Source: Enchytraeus crypticus (lineage: Eukaryota > Annelida > Clitellata > Enchytraeida > Enchytraeidae). Taken from it: DNA of 64,000 nt. This document shows, piece by piece, positions 11,937 through 24,460 of the stretch. The translations under genes and the position numbers were made by a program. Location: positions 447,001 through 511,000 of the forward strand of contig CAJHZI010000827.1 in assembly GCA_905160935.1 (NCBI GenBank), written 5' to 3'. The notes beneath the pieces were generated by a model that did no database searches, was not told the origin of the DNA, and was given only the letters and a program-made list of their open reading frames with translations. The stretch's first letter is position 1. Every line of letters starts with the position of its first letter.

Positions 11937-12630
11937 TCTGGTCTCGATAACGCTGATTCCACAAACGGTTGAGAGAAACAAAGGCGACTGACGATACAAT
12001 AACAGCAGCAGATAAACACGTGCTGGGAGAGACTTCGAGATGTGGCTGGGAAATTAACAAAATCTTGTTGTTTCACATAACAGTTACATCGTAGAGCTGT
12101 ATTTTAATTATTATTATTCGAAATAATTTCACCACTGGAGAAATACATCGCAAAGCAATTTCAAATAACTTTGAAATTGGACTAAATTTATTCAATTTCA
12201 AAAATAAATTGTAAATGTCTGCTATCTTTGTAAATTCTTGCCATTTACATTAACTTTAACACTAGACTACTTTCTGAAGTACAGTACTTATTGTAAATTC
12301 TACAATACAGCATTTATTGTAAATTCTTGTTAGTTTAAATAAGACTGGCTGTCTCAAATCATGTAAATAAAAAATCTTCGTATATCACATGGCCGCAAAG
12401 CTTGGCCTAAACAGCAATTGAAAATGTTTTAAATTGGCTTTGATGCTGTAGCTTTTGACAGAAACGCTCTTCGTAAAGCATCGATAGCATTTATATAAAA
12501 TCTGTGTAATACAATGAACATACTGTGTATAGTATAATGCAATGAACATTCATGTGTAAGGTACAATACAATGAACTTACATGAATATAGTATAACACAA
12601 TGATCAAATATAGTATATAAAAATGAACAA

Positions 12631-12697
12631 TAAAGCTAAAAAAGCTAATGTTACCGTCCGTTTCCTCACTCGAAAGCGATGTCAGTGACGGGCGAGG
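12631..12697 (-). repeat. S1 SINE, 5'-truncated
   Basis: AAAGCTAATGTTACCGTCCG to GTCAGTGACGGGCGAGG, then it stops before the tRNA-like head. Confidence 0.75.
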
Positions 12698-12749
12698 ATA
12701 GTATAATATATAGTATAATACAATCAATATTTTGTCTGCGATTTCTTAT

Positions 12750-12960
12750 GAATGGTCCATGTCAGGGACGTCTCCAGCGGGACATACAACAACAACAAAA
12801 ACACAGCTCTCGAGCAAATGTTGAGACCGAAGAGAAAGCGAAATCTATTACAGTGCAGTCCAGTAGTCAGACACAGAGAAGAATTAAGAAAGTAGCACTC
12901 CTAAGAGAGCGATGCGTGCAGAGCGTACAGTAGAAATGAGCCACATCCGGCACAGTCACT
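12750..12960 (-). repeat. S3/R8-type repeat
   Basis: GTCAGGGACGTCTCCAGCGG matches the S3 domain in reverse. The following block with CAACAACAACAAAAACACAG and CAGTCCAGTAGTCAG matches 50620-50760. Confidence 0.5.
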
Positions 12961-13009
12961 AGACCTCTGCAAGTCCTATGAACTGTTTTATACTTTTTCT
13001 CTATTTTTC

Positions 13010-13115
13010 TGCCAAATGATAGGTCCAAGGTACATGTGAGATACATAGTCAAGGTCAAGGTACATCCCTCTCTTACATGTCTTCACAAATGATCCATACC
13101 TTGTGTAGCTTGTTG
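13010..13115 (-). repeat. R7 repeat
   Basis: TCTGCCAAATGATAGGTCCA and AAGGTACATGTGAG match other minus R7 copies. 13116-13814 is unique DNA without supported features. Confidence 0.55.
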
Positions 13116-13814
13116 CTGGAACAATATGATTCTTAGTTGATTTTCCGTTACTTTTCTTAGTTTTCACTGTTTGTCATGTAATACATGACTTTAACTGAAG
13201 TACATCTGTTGGAACTGTAGTTTTATGAAATAAAAATTACAAAAAATACTGGAAGCTAGTAGCCATTAAAACTTTCTAAGTTTTATTATCTTCCTGATTT
13301 TCCCATTTCATTTAAATCAGTATCATACTGAGGGTTCGTCTTTCACCCTGAGAGTCGCTGTCAGTGGTCTAAGCGCTTTGAAGAGAAGTCAAGAGGATTG
13401 TGTAACAAATGCCCCCAATGGTATCACTCCCTGCCGGTGCTTAAGCGTGCATCAGATTAAATATTCAACATCAGAATGGAACAGATCGATTTCAGTTGAC
13501 TACGAATGAATGAATATTTCCGCAAGTAATTATGTAGCCAGCTTATACCCAATTCATTTCCAGGCGGTCATGTTACCGATCCAAGACATAAATTCCAAAG
13601 AAATGTAATTAGAAAGAAGAACTTTTCGAATTTCTGAGCGATTTGGTGCATCGGAAGAGGTCTAGATTGAATTTACCCGACGTTTAGAAAAATGGTTCAC
13701 ATAGAATATTGGCAGGTTTTCCTAAGACAATTCCTTGCTTTACTGTTCCTCTATTAGATAATCAACCGCTAAATTCTAATGCTACTTTAAATGTGCAATA
13801 CTTGATTAGCACTT

Positions 13815-14070
13815 TCACAATTTTTTTAAAAGTAATTTATAAATAAAAGTATAAATAAAGTAATTTAAAGCCATATGCAAGCCAAATTTTGTAAAAATAC
13901 TTTTAATAACAGCCATGGCTATATTAAAGTATGGATAAAGCATAGAATTTACTAAAGAGATTAAGGTGTTTATCTGTGGAGTGATATAAACGAAGCTTGA
14001 AAACAGCATTTGAGTATGAACATGTTGCTTGGCCCTGCAATATGGCAGAACACTAGAAAGAGAGAGTGAT
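13815..14070 (+). repeat. R7 repeat
   Basis: GGATAAAGCATAGAATTTAC, GAGATTAAGGTGTTTATCTG and GAGTATGAACATGTTGCTTG align with 53735-53945. The end (CCTGCAATATGGCAG) is a decayed RT1-type hairpin followed by AGAGAGAG. Confidence 0.65.
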
Positions 14071-14101
14071 AGTGTGAGAATTAATATTATGCCTATATAT
14101 A

Positions 14102-14270
14102 AAAGCTGATAAAGCTAATGTCAATATCAGTTTCCTCACTCGAAAGCGATGTCAATGACGGGTGAGACCAGGATTTGAACCCCACACATACTGATCCGCG
14201 GTCGAATATCGAATATATCGAATATATATATGTACATATATATATATATATATATATGTACATGTAACTG

Positions 14271-14301
<31 letters not shown>

Positions 14302-14306
14302 GTAAC

Positions 14307-14339
<33 letters not shown>

Positions 14340-14367
14340 GTATATATATATATACAGTGCTTCTCGG

Positions 14368-14399
<32 letters not shown>

Positions 14400-14448
14400 C
14401 AGCACTATATATATATACATATATATATATGTATATATATACAGTGCT

Positions 14449-14504
<56 letters not shown>

Positions 14505-14505
14505 A
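14102..14505 (-). repeat. S1 SINE truncated into a long (AT)n array
   Basis: 14102-14211 is a minus S1 copy that stops in its tRNA-like head (GTCGAATATC). From 14212 an AT array of ~290 bp follows, with embedded ACATGTAACTGT and ACAGTGCTT units. All Tyr/Ile ORFs here are artefacts. Confidence 0.85.
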
Positions 14506-14616
14506 GACAGAGTGACTGGTTACGGGTTCAACAGCATTGTTCTTTCCGTACCTCGGATGCTTTCGGGACAAAACTCTTGTTAACTTTAACCTTTTTGAAT
14601 TCTCTGATATGGAACT

Positions 14617-14619
<3 letters not shown>

Positions 14620-14662
<43 letters not shown>

Positions 14663-14995
14663 GGAGATAGTTGGAGAGAGATTGTGAGACGTGAAAGAGA
14701 GAGAACCAGAAAGACATAGTGAGAGGGATTAGTATAAAAAACATAGCAAAGATAGGGATAGAGTCACAAAGCGAGAGAGAGATACACAGAGAGAAAGAGA
14801 CAAGGAGAGAGACAAAGAGTAACAAAGAGACGGAGAGAGATACATAGAGGGAGACAGAGTGAAGGAGAGAGACAGAGAGGCATATAGAAAATATAAACAG
14901 AATAGGAGAGATTGAAAGATACAGAGACAAAGAGGGAGATACCGAGAGGGACAGACAGAGAAGCACAGAGAGAGGGACACAGAGAGAGGGATAAC
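14620..14995. repeat. (GA)n and long purine tract
   Basis: Pure GA at 14621-14655, then ~340 bp almost free of pyrimidines on this strand except scattered T and C. Overlapping Leu/Ser ORFs are artefacts. Confidence 0.9.
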
Positions 14996-15414
14996 CACCC
15001 CTCTGAACCCACTCTACACTCAGGCTGAGGTCACAGCTGGTAGAGAGGTCTCGAGGTAAATGTGTGGACCACTTTAACTTCACTCCACACCCCCCTACAA
15101 CACATGATCACCACGTTCCTCGTCCTTCCTTCTACATACGTCTCCTTGTACGTCTACTTGTCTCAGTGTTTGTATGTGTCTGTCTCTGATTAATGCTTCA
15201 ATGACAATGACAGTGAAGATTTAGCGTCTGGTTCTTCAGCCAAAGGCAATGTTAGTGACAAATGATCAGTGTTGTTACTCTTAGGTTTTTTATTAGTTAA
15301 ACTGTAGTACTCTGTAGTTTTCTCATATTCACAATAAGCATTATAGATGTTAATAGAAATATAGCAGACAATTACGAACGACAGCAACAACAATATGAAT
15401 TAGAATGTTACTGT

Positions 15415-15600
15415 CGTCAATGACAACATCCAGCACTATGTGCCTATGGAATCAAAGACAAACCGGAGAGCAAATGAGAAAGGTCTATAAAAGCTCCTAA
15501 TCCGATATCCAGAGAGTTCAAAGATAAGGAATTAAAGTAAAGGACGTTTACGTCAGCAAACCAAAGCTGAATAGTTTTGATAGAGAAACAAAACAAACCA
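15415..15600 (+). repeat. R8 dispersed repeat
   Basis: CTGTCGTCAATGACAACATC, CAGCACTATGTGCC and AAGATAAGGAATTAAAGTAA match 28190-28330. 15601-16199 is unique AT-rich DNA. Confidence 0.55.
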
Positions 15601-16199
15601 TCAAAACAAACAAATAAGCGGCTCAATAAGCATTCTATTTCATGGGATTAATTTGCTCAAAATGTAATCAAAAAGTGTGGTATTCGCTCATCAAGGTCTA
15701 AATGTATCGTACACAAGTAAGAATAAAAGTTATTTGCGTGAGATACAAAAATAAAGTAGAATAATTTTTAACGGATACATTATTGGAATGCTTTGCAAAG
15801 GGTAGAGAAGGATATTTTGTTTGTATTTTTCAATTTAGACATGATATAGTAAAATTATCTGCAAATGCTATAAGTAATAATGACAATTAATTATTTAAAT
15901 CCATATTATCATAGCCAACGAAATAACATGAAGAACATTTGTTAGAACTTTATAGCCTTAATATACATATTGAAGAAAAGGTTGCCAAAAGCATTATCTT
16001 GTACGAAAGTCCAATGCATCACAACTTTAAATTCTTTTGAGAGCAACTCAAAATGCGGTAATTACAACGCCACTGTATGACAGACTTAGTTTTGCTACTG
16101 ATTTAATCAAAACTAGAGAATAAACTATTTCTTAGAGAAGATATAGCTTGGACCAGCCATTTTTAGCTGACTAGAAATTTTAATCTAATCTTTTACGGT

Positions 16200-16510
16200 T
16201 ACGTAACGCTCTGCTCGTCGTATCAATGCGATCATTCTATCCAGCCTTTCTGAACCTCATCCAACTTCTTTTTCCAGATTCCACGTTCTCGCTGGAGAAG
16301 AATGCTCCAGTAATTGAGGGCCCGGGACATCTCGACCGATTCAATTACCGCTAAAATGCCGCCAGATTTGATCGAGTTAATATTCGTCTTGTTCAGAACA
16401 TGACGGCGGGCACTGACGGGAACGGGGCCCGGGGCTGAGCCCGTTGAACAAGGGGCGACGGGGCGTACCTTGTCGGCGCATCGGGGCAGTAACCTTAGAG
16501 TGGCATTGAC
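16200..16510. other. GC-rich unique island
   Basis: CpG-bearing sequence (for example GGGCCCGGGACATCTCGACC, GACGGGAACGGGGCCCGGGG) in an otherwise AT-rich region. No open frame with a domain and no match to other repeats in the window. Conserved noncoding DNA or a promoter-like island are possibilities. 16511-17240 is ordinary AT-rich DNA. Confidence 0.4.
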
Positions 16511-17240
16511 GGGGCTTTAAGTAGGATTTTGTGAAACAATGATATTATGTACGTTTGTTGTTGAAGCATTGAGAATAGTTTTTGTGTTAATGGGGATTTG
16601 AGAAGTTCATTTGAAATGTACATTTGAAGTCTTTAAGTTGTGTATGCTTTGCCAGTGACAATGTTGTATTTGAAGAGGGCCATTTGAAGATTTTTTGATT
16701 TTGATTTTAATTTATTTTAACGGATATTATTAATGATAATGCTATGCTGTTGTTTAATCGGAAACTGATTTTTAAATTAAATTATCCTATTTAAAATGTT
16801 TTTATTTAGCAAATTGGACCAAATGGGTCTAATTGTGACTATAATATGTTTTCTAACGTTTAACTCTTTATTTACTCCTAATCAGTTATGACATCATCTT
16901 GAACGTTCAACCATATTTTTACAGTATATTTAACTTGAACGATTTCGCATTACTTTCAAAGGGTACCCATGTATAGTGAACAGTATCGTTACCAGTTTAA
17001 AAACTCAACGTTTACACTGCAAATTAAATGAATGTCTGGCATTTATTGCATCATCTCGACTTCTGACTTATTGACGTTTCTAGAGCAAGAAAGCAATTCG
17101 AAATTCTGGGTCACCAAGGTTTCGGGTGGGAGAAGGTGGGGTTGATGGTAGAAAAAGAGCCTAAGTATATCATTAAGATTAGCATTATATATCATTAAGC
17201 ATATCATTAAGAAAAAGTCTAAACTTGGAATGAACTCCCG

Positions 17241-17394
17241 TAAAGCTAATGCTAACGTCAGTTTCCTCACTCGAAAGCGATGTCAGTGACGGGAGAGCCC
17301 AGGATTTGAACCCCGCACATACTGATCCGCAGTCGAATATCTTACCGACATCGCCACTGGCTCCACCAGTGGCGATGTCGGTAAGATATTCGAC
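17241..17394 (-). repeat. S1 SINE with perfect 29-bp snap-back palindrome
   Basis: Full minus copy. 17332-17360 is repeated in perfect inverse at 17366-17394 with a 5-nt loop CTCCA, so the SINE's 5' 29 nt are present head to head. Confidence 0.9.
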
Positions 17395-18429
17395 CGCGAG
17401 TACAAATAAGAGATATACTTTTTCAAGCAGACCACCATAATTAGGCTAGCTAATACAGTTTAGTTAAAACTGTTTGGCATTTGCTTAAAATAACTCGGAA
17501 ATTGCAACATACTCTTGCAATACAAATCTTCTGAATTTTTTTTAGTATTACTCTATTCAATGTAAAACTCGCCAACTTGCGTGATAAGCCCGGAGGTGAA
17601 AGTAGGCAATTGTCATCAATGCTGTGTAAATATTGTTATGGAAGCATTAGCATTGAAGTTTAGCAATAATAAGTGAAAGAATGCTTACGTTGATTAGCCT
17701 AAGCGCTATACAGTATATTATCTAAATTTAATTAAAAACACAGTTCCAAGATACAGCAGAATATTTACTAAAAGAAACAAAACCGCATCGGACCCCTTAT
17801 TCTACTTTTACTTAAATTCCGATCATTTTTTTAGAGAGGTCCTCGTTCTAGGAGTAGTGGAACAACTAAAACACGAGGAGGGAGAGGGGGGGGGGGGGTT
17901 AGGGAATACGTCGTCAGAAGAAAAGCGCAGAGATTTGCTCAATTGAGACGATATTACGGCGTCAATTCTTTCCGTCATTCTGCGCTCCTCTCTGACTTCC
18001 AATCAAACTGCTTGAGAAAATATGCCGACGTTTGGGACAAGAACCAGCGACGTTCGGTGTGTCCTGACTTTAAACAAAATATTTTGTTCGAGTTTCTTCC
18101 TGTCTTATACTGATTATCTTACTTTCTCCTTAGTATCTAGGATTCGTTGTCTTACTTATCTTGGCCTGATAGAGTACATGTACTTTCTTTCTATTTTGAA
18201 CTGGCTTTCACACTTATCTAAGCCTGATATAGTACTTTCTTTCTTTAATTGACTTGTTTTATTACTTTCTTCCGATCTTGGACTGGCTTTCGGATTCTGA
18301 TTGCAATTCGCACATTAATTTGAGCTTTGTTGCGCTCATCGGTTCGGGTTTGGCTTCATAGTGCTCGCTAATTAAAGGATGGCTGCACGAAATGTAGGAA
18401 TATATTGATTGAAAGTGTATCTATTTGAA
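17395..18429. other. Gene-free stretch
   Basis: A G run at 17887-17898 and unique DNA. The ORF at 18022-18252 shows no domain or splice context. Confidence 0.5.
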
Positions 18430-18430
18430 T

Positions 18431-18483
<53 letters not shown>

Positions 18484-18505
18484 GAGAAAGAGAGAGAGAA
18501 ATACA
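18430..18505. repeat. (GA)n microsatellite
   Basis: Near-perfect GA run with minor interruptions. Confidence 0.9.
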
Positions 18506-18867
18506 TTTGTTTATTTATGTAGTTGTTTTACTGCCATTGCCCATTCAAGCACCAATAACTCAAAGAAGTTAACGAACATTCTATCCAGTTGACTATGACC
18601 ATGATACATGTATAAATAGTTTAAAAAAATAAACGTAGAACTCTAAGTGCGTCTTATTATATATAGGCCTACATGTAAAGTCTCATTAGGATAGATAACC
18701 TGCAGATCCTATGGATTTTTGTCGCAGACATTATCCATCGTTCCTTTCCTACGTCTCTGATCATATTAATTATACACTTATTCTGTAAACAGTTTTAACA
18801 AAGTCTTTAGTTGCTCGTTCCTTAGCGAATTTGCATTTCAGATATGTAAACGGTTTTCCATTAATTA

Positions 18868-18958
18868 AACGGGATAAAGTCATGCAAAGTAATGGGATAA
18901 TGTCATGTAATGTAGCGGGATAATGTCATGTAATGTAGCGGGATAATGTCAGATAAAA
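18868..18958. repeat. 23-bp short tandem repeat
   Basis: Three to four units of GGGATAATGTCATGTAATGT then AGC. Confidence 0.8.
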
Positions 18959-18999
18959 CCGTCCATAAAGAATACAGTGAAATAGTTCATTCTATAAAT

Positions 19000-19190
19000 C
19001 AATCAGTAAAGAATTTAACGTCCGGTTCCTCGCCATAAGGCAATGTCAGGGACGTCTCTTGCAGACTCTACGAAAACAGGCGCCAACACACCACAAGATG
19101 ACGACTGAGTACACAAAGACCACAAGAGAAAGCGGGATCAAAACAGCGCAAGTCCAGGATCCAAGATTAATAGAGCAGAACAATACAATA
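19000..19190 (-). repeat. S3 SINE
   Basis: AATTTAACGTCCGGTTCCTC, GCCATAAGGCAATGTCAGGG, ACGTCTCTTGCAGACTC, then GGCGCCAACACACC, ACTGAGTACACAAAGACCAC and AGCGGGATCAAAACAG. The plus copy at 39490-39745 matches over nearly the whole length. Confidence 0.75.
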
Positions 19191-19323
19191 TATGCTATAT
19201 TTTCATATCTGTTGAATAAGTTGATTTAAGAAACCAAGTATCTGTTGAACAGATAGATAATAAATTAAAATAAACTGTGACTTTATCGGTCGCACAATTC
19301 TAGCATCGTAGTATGCAAACAAA

Positions 19324-19475
19324 TGTAAAGCTGTAAAGCCGACGTTAACGCAGTTTCATCTCTCGAATGCTTTAATAGTGACGGACGAGCCCAGGATTTG
19401 ACCAGACATGCTGATCCGAGGTCGGATATATTACCGACATCACCACTGGCTCCAGATAGTGGAGATGTTGCTCAA
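19324..19475 (-). repeat. S1 SINE with short snap-back end
   Basis: Diverged minus copy. GACATCACCACT (19436-19447) is followed by AGTGGAGATGTT (19458-19469), an imperfect inverted repeat of the element's 5' end. Confidence 0.7.
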
Positions 19476-19659
19476 GGTCTTTTAAAAAATTCGTTTTAGC
19501 GCTATTTTAACTAAGTCTGTTAACTGACTAGTTTAATAGCCTTTATATAATAATATGGCTCTAACATAGCCGCAGAGAGATGCTATCAACTATTTAACAA
19601 CTTGTAGCTCTATCTGTTCAAATATTAACAAAAGAGTTAATGTGTGTCTAGTCATTATT

Positions 19660-19925
19660 ATCTAGTTATACACTTGAACCGAATAGGGCGCCAGCAGATG
19701 AAGTTTTCCAGCACATCATGCAGACCAAAATCGTTGAAAAATGGAAGTTGCAAGAAGAATGGACGGCAAACGAATTATTGGTTGCAGAGGAAGACGTGCA
19801 TTAAGAATCTAAGCAAATGGATGCAAATAATGGAAACATAATGATCAGAGCAACAATGGACATATGGAGAAACATGATCATGACCACCCGGGCTTGGAAA
19901 AGGAATGGCACTTGAAGAATAAGAG
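19660..19925 (+). repeat. RT2 3' end, degenerate
   Basis: CGCCAGCAGATGAAGTTTTC, CAGAGGAAGACGTGC and AAGCAAATGGATGCAAATAA match RT2 at 23925-24175. Several frameshifts and stops. Confidence 0.75.
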
Positions 19926-20109
19926 GAATGTGGTTCCATCTGTTGAGTTGTTTATTACAGAGTTACAGAGTTATTACAGAGCTCTATCTGTCGAAATCTT
20001 TGATATCTGTCAACATATTCGACTTCTCCTGATGATTGAAAGCGTAATACAGAGATTTAACAGCGATAATTTGTGATATATAATATTATAATAATAGTAA
20101 CCTACGACA

Positions 20110-20350
20110 ATTTCTATAGCGGTGTCATGGCCGGTGTCCGGTCTTCGAGACCGCTTTACAGGTTCCTGGCAAGTTAATATTAATCCTTTCCATGGTTAAT
20201 TATATCTTTGCTATTGATAGCGCCAATCGGCAGCAAGATCTGATACAAGATTAACCTTCCATGTATTACCTGACTGAACTGGGCTTTGAACCCAGATCAC
20301 CTGTATCCGAGGCGAACACTCTAACTGTTTCGCCATATCCCCTCCCCAAA
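20110..20350 (-). repeat. S4 tRNA-derived SINE
   Basis: In reverse: ATGGCGAAACAGTTAGAGTG (A box), GTTCGCCTCGGATACAGG, then GGGTTCAAAGCCCAG (B box) and a body with GATAGCGCCAATCGGC. The second copy is at 22375-22565. Confidence 0.7.
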
Positions 20351-20639
20351 ATTTACTGATCTACTGGTTAATAGTGGAATGGTCGTCTTCGACTTAATCA
20401 TTACATCATACTTACGTCATTGGTTTGTCTTGAAAAAAATACTTTCATAATTTGTTATATCGCTTTTTACGACACCTGCAGCTGACGGTTGGTCTCCTGT
20501 TCGGTGGTTTGAACACAGCATGTGGACAGACTCTAGCAGTTTTCCTATCGCAGCGCGTTAATGTCAATTGATAACTAGTCAAGGGCCGAGTGACAGAGAT
20601 TTAGAGGGACGTTTAAATAGTGAAGATTGAAAATTGATT

Positions 20640-20721
20640 TATCACCCTGTCAGAGAGATAGAGAGAAAGCGAAAGTGTTAAAAAGTGACTTAAAACTAGT
20701 GAGTGAAGGAGCGAGAGAGCG

Positions 20722-20755
<34 letters not shown>

Positions 20756-20938
20756 GGGAAAATGACGCATATAAAGATTGAAAAATATAATGAAATAGAA
20801 AGAGAGATTGAGGAGAGAGAAGATAATAGAAACAGTGAATAAGTGAGAAAGAGTGAAACGATAAACAGAGGGAGAGAAAGGAGAATCAGGTAGATAAATG
20901 GATTATACATGTATATTATATATGTGAAGAATATATAT

Positions 20939-20977
<39 letters not shown>

Positions 20978-21095
20978 GTATATATATATTTAGAGAGAGA
21001 GAGAGAGAGAAATAGAGAGGAGAAAGAGAAAAAAGATATAGAGAGGGAGAGAGAGAGAGAGAGAGGGAAAGAGAGAGAGAGAGACTGAAAGATTG
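20640..21095. repeat. GA-rich tract with internal (AT)n
   Basis: GA run at 20715-20755, purine-rich DNA to 20890, an AT run around 20935-20985 with two ACATGTATAT units, then GA again to 21090. Confidence 0.88.
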
Positions 21096-21689
21096 AGAAG
21101 GAAGGCAAAGTGAGCGGTTTAGAGATGGAGAGGGTATCCATGCGTTCCACACAGGCTGTATTCCAGTTACATCAACGAATGCTCGCTTAAGTTCTATGAC
21201 TCTAACGTGATCACTTGTTGTTGCTTCATGACTCTGGTATGACTTGATTTATTTAGCTTTTGAGATCTACAGATCGTATAAAACTATTCTATATTGAAAG
21301 TTCTTACCTAGCAGTCCACCAATATTACATACCGGTCTTTGGTATACATGTACGTGTGTAGCAAATAAAAAAGTATCAAATAGAATATGTTAGCTTACGA
21401 AGTAACTTAACCTAAATGAAAAATTTAATGGAATAGCTTAGCAAAATTAGCATTTATACTTGGTAGTATTAATCATCCCTTAGCTTAATGAGAGCTGAAT
21501 GTATTATAGACTATATCGTTAGCCCTTTGATAAATCTTTATTTTTCAATAGTCGCAGAAATATGGATTTAGGCCTTTTAAGGAGAATAATTGAGGTAAGT
21601 TAGGTCTGTTTATATATTTATCGGTTCATCACTCAATCAATCATTAGATGGATCAGACAATAAATTAACACTCAAGTAACAGACCAATC

Positions 21690-21838
21690 TAGCAATCAAT
21701 CGATATTCTTATCCATCTAGCAATCAATCGATATTCTTATCCATCTAGCAATCAATCGATATTCTTATCCATCTAGCAATCAATCGATATTCTTATCCAT
21801 CTAGCAATCAATCGATATTCTTATCCATCTAGCAATCG
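21690..21838. repeat. 28-bp minisatellite, five units
   Basis: ATCTAGCAATCAATCGATAT then TCTTATCC, nearly identical units. 21096-21689 and 21839-22374 hold no supported feature. Confidence 0.92.
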
Positions 21839-22374
21839 ATTTACAAATTAACCAGTGTATCCGTCACCATTTATCATAAATATGCATTAAATAAAAACCT
21901 ATTGTATCCAAAGTTCTAAGAGTAAATATAGAGCGAATACTCGAGCAGCTTTTTCAAATGCGTATACGAGCAAAACTGAATAATGTATTTAACGTTAAAG
22001 TTTTGTAGCACATGGATTCGCTTAAAGCTATTCGATTTTAAGTTTGTTAACACGATTTTGGTTTTATGATTAACAACTCTTTTTGAATCAATACAAGTTA
22101 AACATTTGTTACTTCTAAACTCCCTCTGAACTTAGCGCCTGTTCGCCATTAAACTTGGCGCATGCTCGTCTACTGCGTTTTTTATTTATTTCGCAATTAC
22201 TACTTTTAAACTAATATTTTGTTTGATTCATGTTAGAGCATTCTAAATTCTAATCTGATTGCCTTTATTAGAATTTAATGCATGTTAATTCGTTGTTATT
22301 TAATGAATATTAAAGTACATTTTGTATAATGTTTTGCTGGTGCATTATGGAATATCTTGATGGACGCACGCGTT

Positions 22375-22565
22375 AAACAATTCCATGCCATGCTTGATCA
22401 CATCTTTGCTGTTGATAGCGTCTAAATGCTGAAGCTCCGATACATGATTAACCTTCCTGGTGTCCTAGAGAACATCCACTGGTAATAGACTGACCTGAGC
22501 TCGAACCCAGGGCAACAAGCATCCGAGGCGAACACTCTAACCGTTACACTATGTCCTTTCCCCTA
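22375..22565 (-). repeat. S4 tRNA-derived SINE
   Basis: ATCTTTGCTGTTGATAGCGT, CGATACATGATTAACCTTCC, CCGAGGCGAACACTCTAACC and GTTACACTATGTCC match the copy at 20160-20350. The B box reads GGGTTCGAGCTC in reverse. Confidence 0.7.
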
Positions 22566-23124
22566 ACAATGACAATACATTGTGGATATGATTCATGATA
22601 AGGATATTCTGATTAAAATTCGCATAACCACAATGTATATGTAATACGTTACAACATACTGATGGTATATAATTCACTATAACAAACTCTGGATATACTG
22701 TAAGATAACAAATTAATTATGTATTCATTTTATGAACGTAATTTAACGTAACAAATTTTTAATATAATTCAAATGAATAAATAACTAATGCTTTTCCTCA
22801 TAATAAGCCCTGAATATAACTCTTCTTAAAAATTTTGAATGCAATTATATCAAAACACAATGTCATACTGCCTGTAATTCATGGGAATTCGTTATTTATT
22901 GTTTTCAAGGAAAATCACAATGTAATTTACCATAAGTTACACGGGTTTTAAGCGTTTAAACCCCTAAAACATTAAAGAATAATAACGAAATAGGGATCTG
23001 AGCTACGAACAAGGCGCCACATTTGTCAACATAAAATGAAATTGCTATTATCTGTGTGGGAACTTGTCCCCGCGCCCCTTTCGCACAACTGCTGTGTGCA
23101 ATATATTTGAGATGTTGTAATCAG

Positions 23125-24180
23125 ACGCGAAAAATTGATCTTCTTCATGAATTGGATATAGATGGCAAAGACATAAGAAGTTTTAGGAATTTATTCTGGA
23201 ATCAAGAAGCTGCAATGAGATATGAGAACGAGTATAGTAACTTTTGCAAAATTAAGAGAGGAGTAGGGCACGGCTGTGTAATGTCACCAGATCGTTTTAA
23301 CTTATATAATGAAAATGTAATGAGAAATATAAATGAAATAAAAGGATTAGTATTTGGAGGTTACAATCTTAATAATATACGTTATGCTGATGACATAGTT
23401 CTTATTGCCGACTCGCGAAACAAACTTCAAGAAATGTTTGATATTGTAGTATATCATAGTGAGGCTAGTGGATTATCTATAAATATGAAGAAAACAGAAT
23501 GCATGACAGTCAGCAAACTAAAAATGCCACAGCCATGCTTAATCAATGTAAGAGGTCAAAATGTCAAACAAGTTGAATCAGTCATATATTTAGGGTCACT
23601 TATTCATCAAAATGGGAAATAGGACAAGGAAATCAACAGAAGAATAGCTATGGCTAAGGAGGCATATAACAGAATGTCAAAGATTTTTAGAAGCCATAAA
23701 TTATCAATTGATACCAAAAAAAGACTTCTTCAATGCTATATTCAACCAATATTGTTATATGGAAGTGAAGTTTGGACAATCTCTTCTGTAATGGAATCGA
23801 AACTTGAGGCAACAGAGATGTGATTCTATAGAAGAATGCTACGTATATCTTATAAAGACCACGTTAAAAATGAAGATGTTCTACAAAGAATGTTAACTTG
23901 TAGTGACCTTTTGAACCGAATACGACGACAACAGATGAAATTCTTCGGACACATTATGCGGAACAAAATAGTTGAAAATACCGTAGTGACAGGAATAATA
24001 GAAGGAAAAAGATGCAAGGGTCGACAACGGATGACGTTTATTAAGAGTCTAAGAAAATGGATGCAGTTAACTGAAACAGAGATGATCAGAGCAACAATGA
24101 ACAGAGACATATGGAGTGATATGACCATGACCGCCCAGGCTTGGAACAGGCACGGCACTTAGAGAAGAAGAAGAAGAATC
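23125..24180 (+). mobile_element. RT2 non-LTR retrotransposon, 3' half of reverse transcriptase, broken
   Basis: 5'-truncated element. It encodes the RT palm (GVGHGCVMSP then RYADDIVLIA with the catalytic YADD), the thumb region (YLGSLIHQNGK), QPILLYGSEVWTI, and a basic C-terminus (GKRCKGRQRMTFIKSLRKWM). Reading is broken by an in-frame TAG at 23620 and TGA at 23821; both fall where related elements usually have Trp. It ends GGCACGGCACTTAG then a GAA microsatellite tail (24160-24178). No endonuclease domain remains. Related copies: 19660-19925 and 41825-42115. I place it among LINE-type elements, possibly RTE-like, by recollection only. Confidence 0.88.
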
Positions 24181-24460
24181 AGACGCGGGAATTGAGATTA
24201 CACGTCATATCAATATAACGTGTTTCTCTGCTCTGTAGGACTTGCCGGCAAAGACACACCTCCCAAGTCCCCACCATCGTTATAATCATCAACGTAATAA
24301 CTATTCATAGAAACAGACAGAAGCGGGACAAAGTCAGGAGTGTTTGTAGGTGCTATGAGTTGTGCGATAAGCAAGGGGTGTAGATATATGTGGGGATAGT
24401 GGCCCTCAATGTGAGTTCTACTCCCAATGCATTATGAAATGTCATGAATTATTTTAAAAG

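Noticed and set aside
14093-14583. Tyr/Ile-rich ORFs on both strands
   Set aside because: They are read-through of an (AT)n array.
17332-17394. Palindrome as a terminator or DNA-transposon inverted repeat
   Set aside because: It is fully explained by the 5' end of an S1 SINE in inverted duplicate.
21690-21838. Possible CRISPR array (28-bp repeats)
   Set aside because: Direct tandem units without spacers, in a eukaryotic genome; an ordinary minisatellite.
23056-24162. Host gene with reverse-transcriptase homology
   Set aside because: The YADD palm, GRxR-type C-terminus, stops and GAA tail show a dead non-LTR retrotransposon.
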